Assembly (NCBI RefSeq): GCF_002209555.1
Contig: NZ_NJIF01000004.1
Span: 496,001 to 560,000, forward strand
Direction of reading: 5' to 3'
Source of the DNA: Achromobacter insolitus
GTDB taxonomy: Bacteria > Pseudomonadota > Gammaproteobacteria > Burkholderiales > Burkholderiaceae_B
Length of the DNA stretch: 64,000 nt
A model generated the notes under the pieces. The model made no database searches. It was not told the origin of the DNA and worked only from the letters and a program-made list of their open reading frames with translations. The translations under genes were made by a program, and so were the position numbers. This document shows, in pieces, positions 52,670 through 62,352 of this stretch. Every line of letters begins with the position of its first letter. Positions within the stretch are counted from its first letter, which is position 1.

Positions 52670-52706
52670 GAAGGGCCCGCCTCGCAAGAGGCGGGCCCTT
52701 CTTTTT
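52670..52706 (+). terminator. Intrinsic terminator of the HU-like gene
   Basis: GAAGGGCCCGCCTC-GCAA-GAGGCGGGCCCTTC is a perfect 14-bp stem followed by TTTTT, 26 nt after the stop codon. Confidence 0.95.
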
Positions 52707-52796
52707 TGCGGCGCTCCCGCGAGCCATGCACTGAGCCTCGTCCGAATTTATCTTTATGTTAAGATACTTCACGTAAAAACAAATACGGCCTGCCCC

Positions 52797-53309
52797 ATGA
52801 ATGACCTCGTCGATCTGGTGATCTCGCAATGGACGCGGGAATGTCCCGCCCAGGATTTCGCCGCCATGTCCGTCGTCACCCGCGTATTCCGCCTGAATGC
52901 GCTGGCCGCGCGCAATGTGAACCGCAGCTTTCGCCGCTATGACCTGCATCAGGGCGAATTCGACGTCCTGGCCACGCTCTACCGCAGCGGCGCCCCCTAC
53001 GCGTTGAATCCCCAGAAACTGGTGGAAGCCCTGCTGCTGACCTCCGGCGCCATGACCAACCGCCTTGACCGCCTGGAACAGGCCGGCCTGCTCACGCGCA
53101 GCCCCAATCCGGAAGACCGCCGCGGCGTCATCGTGTCGCTCACGGCCGAAGGCCTGCGCGTCATCAAGCTGGTACTGAAGGACTACCTGAAAGACCTCAA
53201 CGAATTGCTGGAACCGCTGTCCGCCAGCGAACGCAAGCAACTGGCGGGCCTGCTGAAGAAGCTGCTGATCAAGCAAGACCAGGAAACGCCCGGCGGCATC
53301 GGCACTTGA
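52797..53309 (+). CDS. MarR-family transcriptional regulator
   Basis: 170 residues. The winged helix region is LHQGEFDVLATLYRSGAPYA, PQKLVEALLLTSGAMTNRLD, then RLEQAGLLTRSPNPEDRRGV with the Asp-Arg wing typical of MarR. It is followed 48 nt later by an MFS exporter gene on the same strand, the common regulator-pump pairing. An AT-rich promoter lies just upstream (about 52745-52785). Confidence 0.93.
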   Translation: MNDLVDLVISQWTRECPAQDFAAMSVVTRVFRLNALAARNVNRSFRRYDLHQGEFDVLATLYRSGAPYALNPQKLVEALLLTSGAMTNRLDRLEQAGLLTRSPNPEDRRGVIVSLTAEGLRVIKLVLKDYLKDLNELLEPLSASERKQLAGLLKKLLIKQDQETPGGIGT

Positions 53310-53357
53310 GCCTGCCGCCCGAACGTCCCCGCAGCCGCTTTTCCCCGATTCAAATCC

Positions 53358-54578
53358 ATGACTTCCGCTACCCAGCCTTCCCAGACGCCGGTCTTGACCG
53401 CCCCCATCATCCTGCTGATGTCGGTGGCCACCGGCCTCGCCGTCGCCAGCAACTACTACGCGCAGCCGCTGTTGCACACGATCAGCGAGCAATTCTCGCC
53501 GTCCACGGCGACAGCCGGCAGCATCGTCACCACCGCGCAACTGAGCTACGCAGTGGGCCTGATACTGCTGGTGCCGCTAGGCGACATGTTCGAACGCCGC
53601 GGCCTGATCGTGCTGATGAGCCTGCTGTCCTCGGGCGGGTTGCTGGTGTCCGCGTTCGCCCCCAACATCACCGTGCTGATCCTGGGCACGGCGCTGACCG
53701 GCATGTTGTCCGTGGTCGCCCAGATCCTGGTGCCGTTCGCCGCCACGTTGGCCGCGCCCCATGAACGGGGCAAGGCCGTGGGCACGGTCATGAGCGGGCT
53801 GCTGCTGGGCATCCTGCTGGCCCGTACCGTCGCGGGCGCGCTCGCCGACGTAGGCAGCTGGCGCACGGTCTATTGGGTGGCCGCCATTCTGATGCTGTTC
53901 ATGTCCGCCGCCCTGTGGCGCCTGCTGCCCCGCCACCAGAGCCCCGCCGGGCTGAGCTACCCGCGCCTACTGGGTTCCATCCTGCGCATGTTCGTTGAAG
54001 AGCCCCTGTTCCGCGCCCGTTCGCTCCTGGGCGCGCTGCTGTTCGCGGCCTTCAGCATGCTGTGGACGCCCCTGACCTTCCTGCTGGCCAGCCCGCCCTA
54101 TCAATACAGCAATACGACCATCGGCCTGTTCGGCCTGGCCGGCGCCGCCGGGGCGTATGCCGCGAACCGCTTCGGTCGCCTGGCAGACCGCGGCATGGGC
54201 AATCTGGCCACCCGCGTCGGACTGCTGTTGCTGCTGGGCTCCTGGGGGCTGATGGCCTTCGGCCAGGTATCGGTGCTTGCCTTGCTGGCCGGCATCCTGG
54301 TGCAGGACCTGGCGATCCAGGGCGTCCATGTCACCAATAGCAGCTCCCTCTACCGGCTGCGCCCCGAAGCGCGCAGCCGGCTGACAGCGGGCTACATGAC
54401 CAGCTACTTCATCGGCGGCGCATCCGGTTCGCTGGTATCGTCCTGGCTGTACGCCCATTTTGGCTGGCCCGGCGTGGTCACGGCGGGCGCCGTCCTCGGG
54501 GTGATTACGCTGGCATACGGCGCCTTGGCGCCCAGCGCGCGCATCCCCGAAACGGCTCCGTCCCCTGCCCGCGCCTAG
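53358..54578 (+). CDS. MFS transporter (drug/sugar exporter type)
   Basis: 406 residues, 12 membrane helices. The N-terminus [20 protein letters not shown] and the loop motif [18 protein letters not shown] are characteristic of the YgaY-like subgroup of exporters. It lies downstream of a MarR regulator that probably represses it. The substrate is unknown. It ends shortly before the leuS leader. Confidence 0.88.
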   Translation: MTSATQPSQTPVLTAPIILLMSVATGLAVASNYYAQPLLHTISEQFSPSTATAGSIVTTAQLSYAVGLILLVPLGDMFERRGLIVLMSLLSSGGLLVSAFAPNITVLILGTALTGMLSVVAQILVPFAATLAAPHERGKAVGTVMSGLLLGILLARTVAGALADVGSWRTVYWVAAILMLFMSAALWRLLPRHQSPAGLSYPRLLGSILRMFVEEPLFRARSLLGALLFAAFSMLWTPLTFLLASPPYQYSNTTIGLFGLAGAAGAYAANRFGRLADRGMGNLATRVGLLLLLGSWGLMAFGQVSVLALLAGILVQDLAIQGVHVTNSSSLYRLRPEARSRLTAGYMTSYFIGGASGSLVSSWLYAHFGWPGVVTAGAVLGVITLAYGALAPSARIPETAPSPARA

Positions 54579-54585
54579 CACCTCC

Positions 54586-54645
54586 TATAATCAGGGGTTT
54601 TGGCCGCCTCCGCGCCCGCGCGGCGAGGCGGCTCACCCTTTTTTT
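54586..54645 (+). promoter_or_regulatory. leuS leader: TATAAT box and hairpin with T-run
   Basis: A perfect TATAAT (54586-54591) is followed by GCCGCCTC...GAGGCGGC (54603-54632) and, 6 nt on, a run of seven Ts (54639-54645) just before the leuS start. It may terminate the MFS transcript, act as an attenuator on leuS, or both. No good -35 hexamer is seen. Confidence 0.5.
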
Positions 54646-54663
54646 GCCACCGTGCACGAGCCC

Positions 54664-57321
54664 ATGCAGGAACGTTACCTCCCCAATACCGTCGAAGCAG
54701 CCGCCCACCAAGACTGGCAGGCCCGCGACGTCTATCTCGTCCATGAAAACGCGAAGAACGCCGACGGCTCCGAAAAGCCGAAGTTCTACGCCTGCTCCAT
54801 GCTGCCCTATCCCAGCGGCAAGCTGCACATGGGCCACGTGCGCAACTACACCATCAACGACATGATGGCCCGCCAGCTGCGCATGCGCGGCTACAACGTC
54901 CTGATGCCCATGGGCTGGGACGCCTTCGGCATGCCGGCGGAAAACGCCGCCATCAAGTCCAAGGTTCCGCCGGCGAAGTGGACGTACGACAACATCGCCT
55001 ACATGAAGAAGCAGATGAAGGCGATGGGTCTGGCGATCGACTGGACGCGCGAGATGTGCGCCTGCGATCCCCAGTACTACAAATGGAACCAGTGGCTCTT
55101 TCTCAAGATGCTGGAAAAGGGCGTGGCCTACCGCAAGACCCAGGTCGTCAATTGGGATCCGGTGGACCAGACCGTGCTGGCCAATGAACAGGTCATCGAC
55201 GGCCGCGGCTGGCGCTCGGGCGCGCTCGTGGAAAAGCGCGAGATCCCCGGCTACTACCTGCGCATCACCGATTACGCCGACGAGCTGCTGGGCGCCGTCC
55301 AGAACGACCTGCCCGGCTGGCCGGAACGCGTGCGCCTGATGCAGGAAAACTGGATCGGCAAGTCCGAGGGGCTGCGCTTTGCCTTCCCGCACAAGATCGC
55401 CGGTCAGGATGGCCAGTTGATCCAGGACGGCAAACTGTACGTATTCACCACCCGCGCCGACACCATCATGGGCGTGACCTTCTGCGCGGTGGCGCCGGAG
55501 CACCCCCTGGCCACTCAGGCCGCCTCGTCCAATCCGCAACTGGCCGCATTCATCGAACAATGCAAGCTGGGCGGCACGACCGAGGCCGAAATGGCCACGC
55601 GCGAAAAGGAAGGCATGCCCACCGGGCTGTTCGTCACGCACCCGATCACGGGCGCCGACATCGAGGTCTGGGTCGGCAACTACGTGCTCATGAGCTATGG
55701 CGACGGCGCCGTCATGGGCGTGCCGGCGCATGACGAACGCGATTTCGCCTTCGCCAAGAAGTACGACCTGCCCATCGTCCAGGTCGTGGACGTGGCGGGC
55801 AAGGAATATTCCACCAACGCCTGGCAGGAGTGGTACGGCGACAAACAAGCCGGCCGCACCATCAATTCCGGCAAGTACGACGGCCTCACGCACAAGGAAG
55901 CAGTCGACGCCATTGCCGCAGATCTCGGCGCCCTGGGCCTGGGCGAAAAACAGACCACCTGGCGCCTGCGCGACTGGGGCATTTCGCGCCAGCGTTATTG
56001 GGGCACGCCCATCCCCATCATCCATTGCGCGGATTGCGGCCCGGTCCCGGTTCCGGAAAAGGACCTGCCCGTCGTGCTGCCCGACGACCTCATCCCGGAC
56101 GGCAGCGGCAACCCGCTGGCCAAGAACGAGGCCTTCCTGTCCTGCTCCTGCCCCAAGTGCGGCAAGCCGGCGCGGCGCGAAACGGACACGATGGACACCT
56201 TCGTGGACTCGTCCTGGTATTTCATGCGCTACACCTCGCCTGGCAATGACAACGCCATGGTCGACTCGCGCAATGACTACTGGATGCCCATGGACCAGTA
56301 CATCGGCGGCATCGAGCACGCAGTGCTCCACCTGCTGTATGCCCGTTTCTGGACCAAGGTCATGCGCGACATGGGCTTGCTCAATTTCGACGAGCCCTTC
56401 ACCAAGCTGCTGTGCCAGGGCATGGTGCTGAACCACATCTATTCGCGCAAGACCCCCCAGGGCGGCATCGAATACTTCTGGCCGGAAGACGTCGAAAACG
56501 TCTATGACGACCGCGGCGCCATCGTCGGCGCCAAGCTGAAGTCGGACGGCTCCGCCATCAACTATGGCGGCGTGGGCACGATGTCCAAGTCCAAGAACAA
56601 CGGCGTCGATCCCCAGTCGTTGATCGACACGCTGGGCGCCGATACGGCCCGCCTGTTCGTCATGTTCGCCAGCCCGCCGGAACAGACTCTCGAATGGTCC
56701 GACTCCGGCGTCGAAGGCTCCAACCGCTTCCTGCGCCGCCTCTGGTCCATCAGCTATGGCCAGCGCGAAGCCGTGGCACGCGGCTTGGCCAATGGCGCCG
56801 ATTGGACGCAGGCGCCAGCCGCCGTCAAGGACCTGCGCCGCGAAGTCTACGGCCTGCTCAAGCAAGCCGACTACGACTACCAGCGCATCCAGTACAACAC
56901 CGTCGTGTCGGCGTGCATGAAGATGCTCAACGCCATCGACGACGCCAAGCTGCCCGAAGGTGCTGCCGCGGACGCCGCCTACGCCGAAACGCTGGGCGTG
57001 CTGCTGCGCGTGCTGTACCCCGTGGTGCCGCACATCACCTGGCACCTGTGGCGCGACCTGGGCCACGCACACGAACTGGGCGACCTGCTCGACGCGCCCT
57101 GGCCTCATGTAGACGAAGCGGCGCTGATCGCCGACGAAATCGAACTCATGCTCCAGGTCAATGGCAAGCTGCGCGGCTCCATCCGCGTGGCCGCCAAGGC
57201 CGCCAAGGAAGATATCGAGAAGCTCGCCGCCTCCCAGGAGGAGGTCTCCCGCTTCCTGGAAGGCCGTCCGCCCAAGCGTGTCATCGTGGTTCCGGGCAAA
57301 CTGGTCAACGTCGTAGGCTGA
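54664..57321 (+). CDS. leuS: Leucyl-tRNA synthetase
   Basis: 885 residues, class I synthetase of the bacterial LeuRS type. The HIGH motif is HMGH at 55-58 ([15 protein letters not shown]), the editing domain is present ([20 protein letters not shown], the conserved TTRADT), and the KMSKS loop is MSKSKNN near 640. The ATG at 54664 ([13 protein letters not shown]) is preferred to an in-frame GTG at 54652. Its stop overlaps the region of the lptE start. Confidence 0.97.
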   Translation: MQERYLPNTVEAAAHQDWQARDVYLVHENAKNADGSEKPKFYACSMLPYPSGKLHMGHVRNYTINDMMARQLRMRGYNVLMPMGWDAFGMPAENAAIKSKVPPAKWTYDNIAYMKKQMKAMGLAIDWTREMCACDPQYYKWNQWLFLKMLEKGVAYRKTQVVNWDPVDQTVLANEQVIDGRGWRSGALVEKREIPGYYLRITDYADELLGAVQNDLPGWPERVRLMQENWIGKSEGLRFAFPHKIAGQDGQLIQDGKLYVFTTRADTIMGVTFCAVAPEHPLATQAASSNPQLAAFIEQCKLGGTTEAEMATREKEGMPTGLFVTHPITGADIEVWVGNYVLMSYGDGAVMGVPAHDERDFAFAKKYDLPIVQVVDVAGKEYSTNAWQEWYGDKQAGRTINSGKYDGLTHKEAVDAIAADLGALGLGEKQTTWRLRDWGISRQRYWGTPIPIIHCADCGPVPVPEKDLPVVLPDDLIPDGSGNPLAKNEAFLSCSCPKCGKPARRETDTMDTFVDSSWYFMRYTSPGNDNAMVDSRNDYWMPMDQYIGGIEHAVLHLLYARFWTKVMRDMGLLNFDEPFTKLLCQGMVLNHIYSRKTPQGGIEYFWPEDVENVYDDRGAIVGAKLKSDGSAINYGGVGTMSKSKNNGVDPQSLIDTLGADTARLFVMFASPPEQTLEWSDSGVEGSNRFLRRLWSISYGQREAVARGLANGADWTQAPAAVKDLRREVYGLLKQADYDYQRIQYNTVVSACMKMLNAIDDAKLPEGAAADAAYAETLGVLLRVLYPVVPHITWHLWRDLGHAHELGDLLDAPWPHVDEAALIADEIELMLQVNGKLRGSIRVAAKAAKEDIEKLAASQEEVSRFLEGRPPKRVIVVPGKLVNVVG

Positions 57322-57332
57322 TGAGGTCAAGC

Positions 57333-57995
57333 ATGCACTTCGCCGGGCAACAAACGCACTCCTCCCGCCTACCCTGGCTGCTGCGCGGCGCCTGCCTGGC
57401 GCTGTTCATGCTGCTCTCCGCTTGCGGCTTCGCCTTGCGGGGAGTCACCCCCATGCCGTTCGAGACGCTGTATATCGGCATCCCGGACACCACGCAGTTC
57501 GGCGCCGACGTGCGCCGCGCGCTGCGGGCGGCCTCTCCGAACACGAAGCTCGTGACCAACCCCAAGGAAGCGCAGGCCATCCTCCAGCAGGTCGCGGATA
57601 CCCGGACCTTGCGGGAAGTCTCTCTGAATGCCCAGGGCCGCGTCGAGGAATACGAGCTGGGCATCAACTACACGTTCCGCCTCATCGACGCCAAGGGCCG
57701 CGCGCTGATTCCGGACACCATGCTGTCGATCTACCGCGCAATGCCGTATGACGACCAGGTCGTGCAGGCCAAGCAAGGCCAGATCGAAACGCTGTACCGT
57801 GCCATGCAGCGCGACCTGGTGTCGCGCCTGCTGCGCCGGATGACTGCGCCGGAAGTGCGCAACGCGTTCGAGAACGCCGAGCAGCGCGGCGAAGATGGCG
57901 AAACCCCGCTGTACGATCCGACCGCACCGGATCAACAGCGCACGCCCTCGCCGTGGCAGACCCCGTCCACCACGGACCCGGCCATCCTGCGCTAA
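57333..57995 (+). CDS. lptE: LPS-assembly lipoprotein LptE
   Basis: 220 residues. The lipobox LFMLLSAC precedes GFALRG, which is the typical mature N-terminus of LptE (RlpB). The body is the LptE fold (RVEEYELGINYTFRLID, YDDQVVQAKQGQIETLYRAM). It plugs LptD in the outer membrane for LPS insertion. The ATG at 57333 has GAGG upstream; an alternative ATG at 57321 overlaps the leuS stop as TGATG and adds four residues. The C-terminal 30 residues are Pro/Thr-rich. Confidence 0.93.
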   Translation: MHFAGQQTHSSRLPWLLRGACLALFMLLSACGFALRGVTPMPFETLYIGIPDTTQFGADVRRALRAASPNTKLVTNPKEAQAILQQVADTRTLREVSLNAQGRVEEYELGINYTFRLIDAKGRALIPDTMLSIYRAMPYDDQVVQAKQGQIETLYRAMQRDLVSRLLRRMTAPEVRNAFENAEQRGEDGETPLYDPTAPDQQRTPSPWQTPSTTDPAILR

Positions 57996-59051
57996 ATGGC
58001 ACAGCCTCTGGACGCGGATCGCCTGGCCGAACACCTGCAGCGCCCAGGCAACCGCCTGGCGCCGCTTTATACGGTGTCCGGCGACGAACCCCTGCTCGTG
58101 ACCGAGGCCGTGGACGCCCTGCGCGCTGCGGCCCGCAACGCCGGCTACACCGATCGCCTGTCCATGGTGATGGATGCGCGCAGCGACTGGAGCGCGGTCA
58201 TCGCCGCCACCCAGAGCGTGTCGCTGTTCGGTGATCGCCGCATTCTTGAAATCAAGATCCCGACCGGCAAACCCGGCAAGTCCGGCGCCGATACCCTGGC
58301 CAAGCTGGCCGAACAGGCCGAAAAGCAGGCGGATCCGGACACGCTCATCCTGATCGCCCTGCCCCGCCTGGACAAGGCCACCCGCGAAAGCCGCTGGGTG
58401 CAGGCCCTGGGCCGCGGCGGCATGATGGTCGATATCGCCAACATCGAGCGCGGCCGCCTGCCCGCCTGGGTCGGCATGCGCCTGGCGCGCCAGAACCAGA
58501 AGGCCGACAGCGCCACGCTGCAATGGATGGCCGACAAGGTGGAAGGCAACCTGCTGGCCGCCCACCAGGAAATCCAGAAGCTGGGCCTGCTTTACCCGGA
58601 AGGCCAGCTCGCGGCCGAGGACGTGGAGCGCGCCGTGCTGAACGTGGCCCGTTACGACGTATTCGGCCTGCGCGACGCCATGCTTGCCGGCGATACCGGC
58701 CGCACCATCCGCATGATCGACGGCCTGCGCGCCGAGGGCGAAGCCCTGCCGCTGGTGCTGTGGGCGGTCGGCGAGGAAATCCGCCTGCTTGCCCGCGTCG
58801 CGGAGGCGCGCGCGCTGGGCCAGGACGTCAACGGCCTGATGCGCCGTCTGCGCATTTTCGGTGCGCATGAACGCCTGGCGCTGCAGGCGCTCGGCCGGGT
58901 CCAGCCGAATGTCTGGCCCGCCGCAGTCCAACACGCCCACGAGGTGGACCGGCTGATCAAAGGCCTGTCGGTGCCCGGGCGCCTGTCCGACCCCTGGGAA
59001 GAAATGACGCGGCTCGCGCTGCGCGTCGCCGCCGCCGGCGGACGACCGTGA
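57996..59051 (+). CDS. holA: DNA polymerase III delta subunit
   Basis: 351 residues of the clamp-loader delta family: LYTVSGDEPLLVTEAVDALR near the N-terminus, FGDRRILEIKIPTGKPGKSG, the LLAAHQEIQKLGLLYPEGQL lid region and VFGLRDAMLAGDTGRTIRMI. The ATG follows the lptE stop directly (TAAATG), so the genes are cotranscribed. It opens the beta clamp in the replisome. Confidence 0.95.
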   Translation: MAQPLDADRLAEHLQRPGNRLAPLYTVSGDEPLLVTEAVDALRAAARNAGYTDRLSMVMDARSDWSAVIAATQSVSLFGDRRILEIKIPTGKPGKSGADTLAKLAEQAEKQADPDTLILIALPRLDKATRESRWVQALGRGGMMVDIANIERGRLPAWVGMRLARQNQKADSATLQWMADKVEGNLLAAHQEIQKLGLLYPEGQLAAEDVERAVLNVARYDVFGLRDAMLAGDTGRTIRMIDGLRAEGEALPLVLWAVGEEIRLLARVAEARALGQDVNGLMRRLRIFGAHERLALQALGRVQPNVWPAAVQHAHEVDRLIKGLSVPGRLSDPWEEMTRLALRVAAAGGRP

Positions 59052-59180
59052 AGGCGGCATAGCCGCCACCCTCGCTTTCTCTCCAGCCCTTCAGCTGGAC
59101 TTCGCCCGGCCTAGCCGCCGGATATACACTGAATCCCCAGGCGGCGCCCGCGCCGCCCCACCATCCTGATCGACGCTGCC

Positions 59181-60446
59181 ATGTCCTCGTCCTCCATAGA
59201 ACAAGCCATGCTCACCCTGGGCGAAAATGCCCGCCGCGCCTCGCGCGCCATGATGCGCGCCAACGGCGCCGCCAAGAACCTGGCGCTGCTGGCCATGGCC
59301 GACGCCCTCGCCGCCAGCCATGACGACCTCAAGGCCGCCAATGAAAAGGACCTGGCGGCTGCGCGCAACAACGGCCTGGAGCCGGCCCTGCTGGACCGCC
59401 TGACCCTGTCGGACAAGACGCTCGCGCACATGGCCGAAGGCCTGCGCCAGATCGCGGCCCTGCCGGATCCGATCGGCAGCGTTACCGCCACCAGCGTGCG
59501 CCCCAACGGCATGCGCGTCGCGCAAATGCGCGTTCCGCTGGGCGTGATCGGCATCATCTACGAATCCCGTCCCAACGTGACCATCGACGCGGCCGCGCTG
59601 TGCCTGAAGTCCGGCAACGCCGCCATCCTGCGCGGTGGCAGCGAAGCCCTGCACTCCAACATCGCGCTGGGCCGCATCGTACAAACCGGCCTGGCCGCCG
59701 CGGGCCTGCCGCAGGATGCCGTGCAGGTCGTCGCCACGGCAGACCGTGCCGCGGTCGGCAAGCTCATCACCATGACCGAGCACATCGACGTTATCGTCCC
59801 GCGCGGCGGCAAGGGCCTGATCGCCCGCCTCTCGCAGGAAGCGCGCGTGCCGCTCATCAAGCACCTGGATGGCAACTGCCACGTGTATATCGACGCGGCG
59901 GCGGATCCGGACAAGGCGCATGCCATCGCGTTCAACGCCAAGACCTACCGCTACGGCATCTGCGGCGCCATGGAAACCCTGCTGGTCGACGCGGTGGCCG
60001 CCGTTTCCATCCTCCCCAGCCTGGCCGCCGCTCTCATCGAACATGGCGTCGAATTGCGCGGCTGCCCGCGAACGCTGGCCCTGCTGCCGCATGCCAAGCC
60101 GGCCACCGAAGAAGACTGGGCCACGGAATACCTGGGCCCCATCCTGGCCGTGCGCATCGTCGATTCGCTGGACGAGGCCATCGAGCACATCGCCCGCTGG
60201 GGCTCCGGCCATACCGACGCAATCGTCACCGAGGACCTGTCCGCGGCGCAGCGCTTCCAGCGCGAGGTCGACTCCAGCTCGGTGTACGTCAATCTGCCGA
60301 CGTGCTTTGCAGACGGCTTCGAATACGGCCTGGGCGCCGAGATCGGCATTTCCACGAATCGCCTGCACGCGCGCGGTCCGGTCGGCCTGGAGGGCCTGAC
60401 CACGCTGAAATGGGTGCTGAGCGGCGAAGGCCAGGTACGCGGCTGA
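59181..60446 (+). CDS. proA: Gamma-glutamyl phosphate reductase
   Basis: 421 residues, ALDH superfamily. The catalytic Cys233 is in [15 protein letters not shown]. Other ProA features are [40 protein letters not shown], and, near the C-terminus, [20 protein letters not shown] and [15 protein letters not shown]. It reduces gamma-glutamyl phosphate to the semialdehyde in proline synthesis. It lies 129 nt after holA with its own likely promoter. Confidence 0.96.
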   Translation: MSSSSIEQAMLTLGENARRASRAMMRANGAAKNLALLAMADALAASHDDLKAANEKDLAAARNNGLEPALLDRLTLSDKTLAHMAEGLRQIAALPDPIGSVTATSVRPNGMRVAQMRVPLGVIGIIYESRPNVTIDAAALCLKSGNAAILRGGSEALHSNIALGRIVQTGLAAAGLPQDAVQVVATADRAAVGKLITMTEHIDVIVPRGGKGLIARLSQEARVPLIKHLDGNCHVYIDAAADPDKAHAIAFNAKTYRYGICGAMETLLVDAVAAVSILPSLAAALIEHGVELRGCPRTLALLPHAKPATEEDWATEYLGPILAVRIVDSLDEAIEHIARWGSGHTDAIVTEDLSAAQRFQREVDSSSVYVNLPTCFADGFEYGLGAEIGISTNRLHARGPVGLEGLTTLKWVLSGEGQVRG

Positions 60447-60479
60447 CGGACTCCCGTCCCTAGCCGCAAAACGGCTGAC

Positions 60480-60501
60480 GCGGCCCTGAACACGGGGCCG
60501 C
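60480..60501 (+). terminator. Weak hairpin downstream of proA
   Basis: GCGGCCC and its complement GGGCCGC enclose an 8-nt loop, followed by AATTAGCCTTTT, 33 nt after the proA stop. It is a plausible but imperfect terminator. Confidence 0.5.
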
Positions 60502-60588
60502 AATTAGCCTTTTACAATACCGCCAGCGATTTCCCGCAGGCATTCCTACCATCCGAACGCGGCGCACCGCGCATTCTTGAGATCCCCC

Positions 60589-60966
60589 ATGCATTCACCC
60601 GCGATGGCCATGGCCTTCAGCCTCTTCCTGCTGTGCTTCATTACCTGCACGCTGTGCGGCATCGTGCTGTTCTTCAAAAGCAAACAGATCAACGCCGCAT
60701 TGAAGCATCCGTATCTCCAGCACCGCCCGTTCAAGCAATATCCGCTATCGATCCAGGCGGCCATCATGCTGGACTATTTCTTCCGCCTCATGTTCCCCGG
60801 CACGCGGTTCTGGCTGATCGGTAACGCCAACGATCTGCTTTCCCACGTCGACCCGAAGAAAACGCCGCTGTCCCTGAAGTGGCCGATCGTCGGTTTCTGG
60901 GGCTCCTGCTGGCTCGGCCTGATCGCGATGATCGTCCTCTGGATCATGCTGTATCTGGGAGCTTGA
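60589..60966 (+). CDS. Small conserved membrane protein of unknown function
   Basis: 125 residues. One membrane helix lies near the N-terminus (about 6-27, AFSLFLLCFITCTLCGIVLF) and another at the C-terminus (about 96-121, WPIVGFWGSCWLGLIAMIVL), with a soluble stretch of about 65 residues between them. The ATG at 60589 is preferred over an in-frame TTG at 60577. It ends 4 nt before the hydratase gene, so the two are probably cotranscribed. I do not recognise the family beyond its likely conservation in Alcaligenaceae. Confidence 0.8.
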   Translation: MHSPAMAMAFSLFLLCFITCTLCGIVLFFKSKQINAALKHPYLQHRPFKQYPLSIQAAIMLDYFFRLMFPGTRFWLIGNANDLLSHVDPKKTPLSLKWPIVGFWGSCWLGLIAMIVLWIMLYLGA

Positions 60967-60970
60967 ACGC

Positions 60971-61756
60971 ATGCAGATCAAAATCGAAGACTATCCTGGC
61001 AGCCTCGACGCTGCCCGCCACCTGATCGCGGCACGTGAATCCGGCATCCCCGGCCCGCGCCTGCCGGTCGACTGCCGGCCGCAGTCGCTGAACCAGGCTT
61101 TCGCCGTGCAGCAGCGCACTGCGCAACTGCTGCGAGAACACCATCAAGACGACATCGGCGCCTGGAAGAGCGCGCTGCCCACGCCCGAGAAAAGCGTCGT
61201 GGCGCCCATCTACGCGTCCACCGTTGCCTATGCCGAAGCCGGGCCCATCGCGGCCCGCACCGACATTGTGCGCATCGAGCCGGAAATCGCGTTCGAAATC
61301 GCCCACGATCTGCCCGCCCGCCCCCAGCCGTACTCGGAAGCGGACGTGGATGCCGCCATCGGCAGCGCGCGCCTGGCCCTGGAAGTACTCGGCTGCCGCT
61401 ACGCCGCGCCGGAGCATGCCAGCCTGCCTGAGCTCCTCGCCGACCATATGTTCAACCAGGGCTTGGTGCTGGGACCGCGCATCGCCTCACCGCACGAGGC
61501 TCCCGGCAGCATGAGCATCACCCTGTCCATGGACGGGGTCGAAACCGAACAGCACGCGGGCATCCATCCGAATGACCGCCCCAAGGCAGGGCTCTATTGG
61601 CTGGCCAACTTCCTGCGCGAACAAGGCCTCGGGCTGCGCGCCGGCCAGCATGTCATCACGGGTTCCTATGCGGGATTCCTGGACGTGCCTGCCAACCGCG
61701 ATCTGGCGCTCACCTATGGCGATCTCGGCGTCCTGCGCCTGCGCTTTGACAAATAG
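60971..61756 (+). CDS. 2-keto-4-pentenoate hydratase-like protein (FAH superfamily)
   Basis: 261 residues. The fumarylacetoacetate hydrolase/MhpD fold is recognised from LNQAFAVQQRTAQLLREHHQ, RIEPEIAFEIAHDL (the metal-binding E-x-E), LALEVLGCRYA and the C-terminal WLANFLREQGLGLRAGQHVI followed by TGSYAGF. Members hydrate 2-hydroxy-dienoates in aromatic meta-cleavage pathways or decarboxylate keto acids. No other meta-pathway gene is in the window, so the substrate is open. Confidence 0.85.
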   Translation: MQIKIEDYPGSLDAARHLIAARESGIPGPRLPVDCRPQSLNQAFAVQQRTAQLLREHHQDDIGAWKSALPTPEKSVVAPIYASTVAYAEAGPIAARTDIVRIEPEIAFEIAHDLPARPQPYSEADVDAAIGSARLALEVLGCRYAAPEHASLPELLADHMFNQGLVLGPRIASPHEAPGSMSITLSMDGVETEQHAGIHPNDRPKAGLYWLANFLREQGLGLRAGQHVITGSYAGFLDVPANRDLALTYGDLGVLRLRFDK

Positions 61757-61788
61757 GCCTGCGCCAGCAGCGCCCGGAGCCCCCGCCC

Positions 61789-62325
61789 ATGCTTACCTTG
61801 CGCCCCTTTGCCCTGGCGGATTTTCCGCTTCTGGCCAGCTGGTTTTCCAGTCTGGCCGAGGTAGTGCAGTGGGGCGGCTCGCACCTGTCGTTTCCACTGA
61901 CGCAGGCCGACGCGGCCGCTATGCTCGCTGAAGGACAGAGCACGCCGCCCAGCCGCCGCTGCTGGATGGCTTGCCGCGACGGTTCGCCTGTGGGCCATGC
62001 ACAACTGGCATACGACTGGCGCGACGGCAACGCCCGCCTGGGCCGCGTCGCCATCGCGCCGGCCGAGCGCGGCCAGGGACTGGCCCGCCCCATGGTTGCG
62101 CTGCTGATAGATGAAGCGTTCAAGACGCCCGGAATCGAGCGCCTGGAGCTCAACGTATACATGTTCAATGAGCCCGCCATACGCACCTACCAGGCGCTGG
62201 GTTTCACCCTAGAAGGCGTAAGGCGGTCGTCCACGCAAGCAGGCGCGCAACGCTGGGATACCGGGATGATGGGCTTGCTGCGCTCGGAATGGCGCGGCGC
62301 GCAGCCGGCGTCGCCAGCTGCCTGA
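61789..62325 (+). CDS. GNAT-family N-acetyltransferase
   Basis: 178 residues. The acetyl-CoA binding region GRVAIAPAERGQGLARPMVA is the GNAT motif A, followed by IERLELNVYMFNEPAIRTYQALGF, which is motif B. The N-terminal TLRPFALADFPLLASWF is typical of RimJ/RimL-like members. It lies 32 nt after the hydratase gene on the same strand. The acceptor is unknown. Confidence 0.88.
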   Translation: MLTLRPFALADFPLLASWFSSLAEVVQWGGSHLSFPLTQADAAAMLAEGQSTPPSRRCWMACRDGSPVGHAQLAYDWRDGNARLGRVAIAPAERGQGLARPMVALLIDEAFKTPGIERLELNVYMFNEPAIRTYQALGFTLEGVRRSSTQAGAQRWDTGMMGLLRSEWRGAQPASPAA

Positions 62326-62352
62326 CACCCCTGCCGACGGATACGCACGAAG

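Noticed and set aside
54505-57330. 941-codon open frame antisense to leuS
   Set aside because: leuS is unambiguous on the other strand; the antisense translation is low-complexity with no domain.
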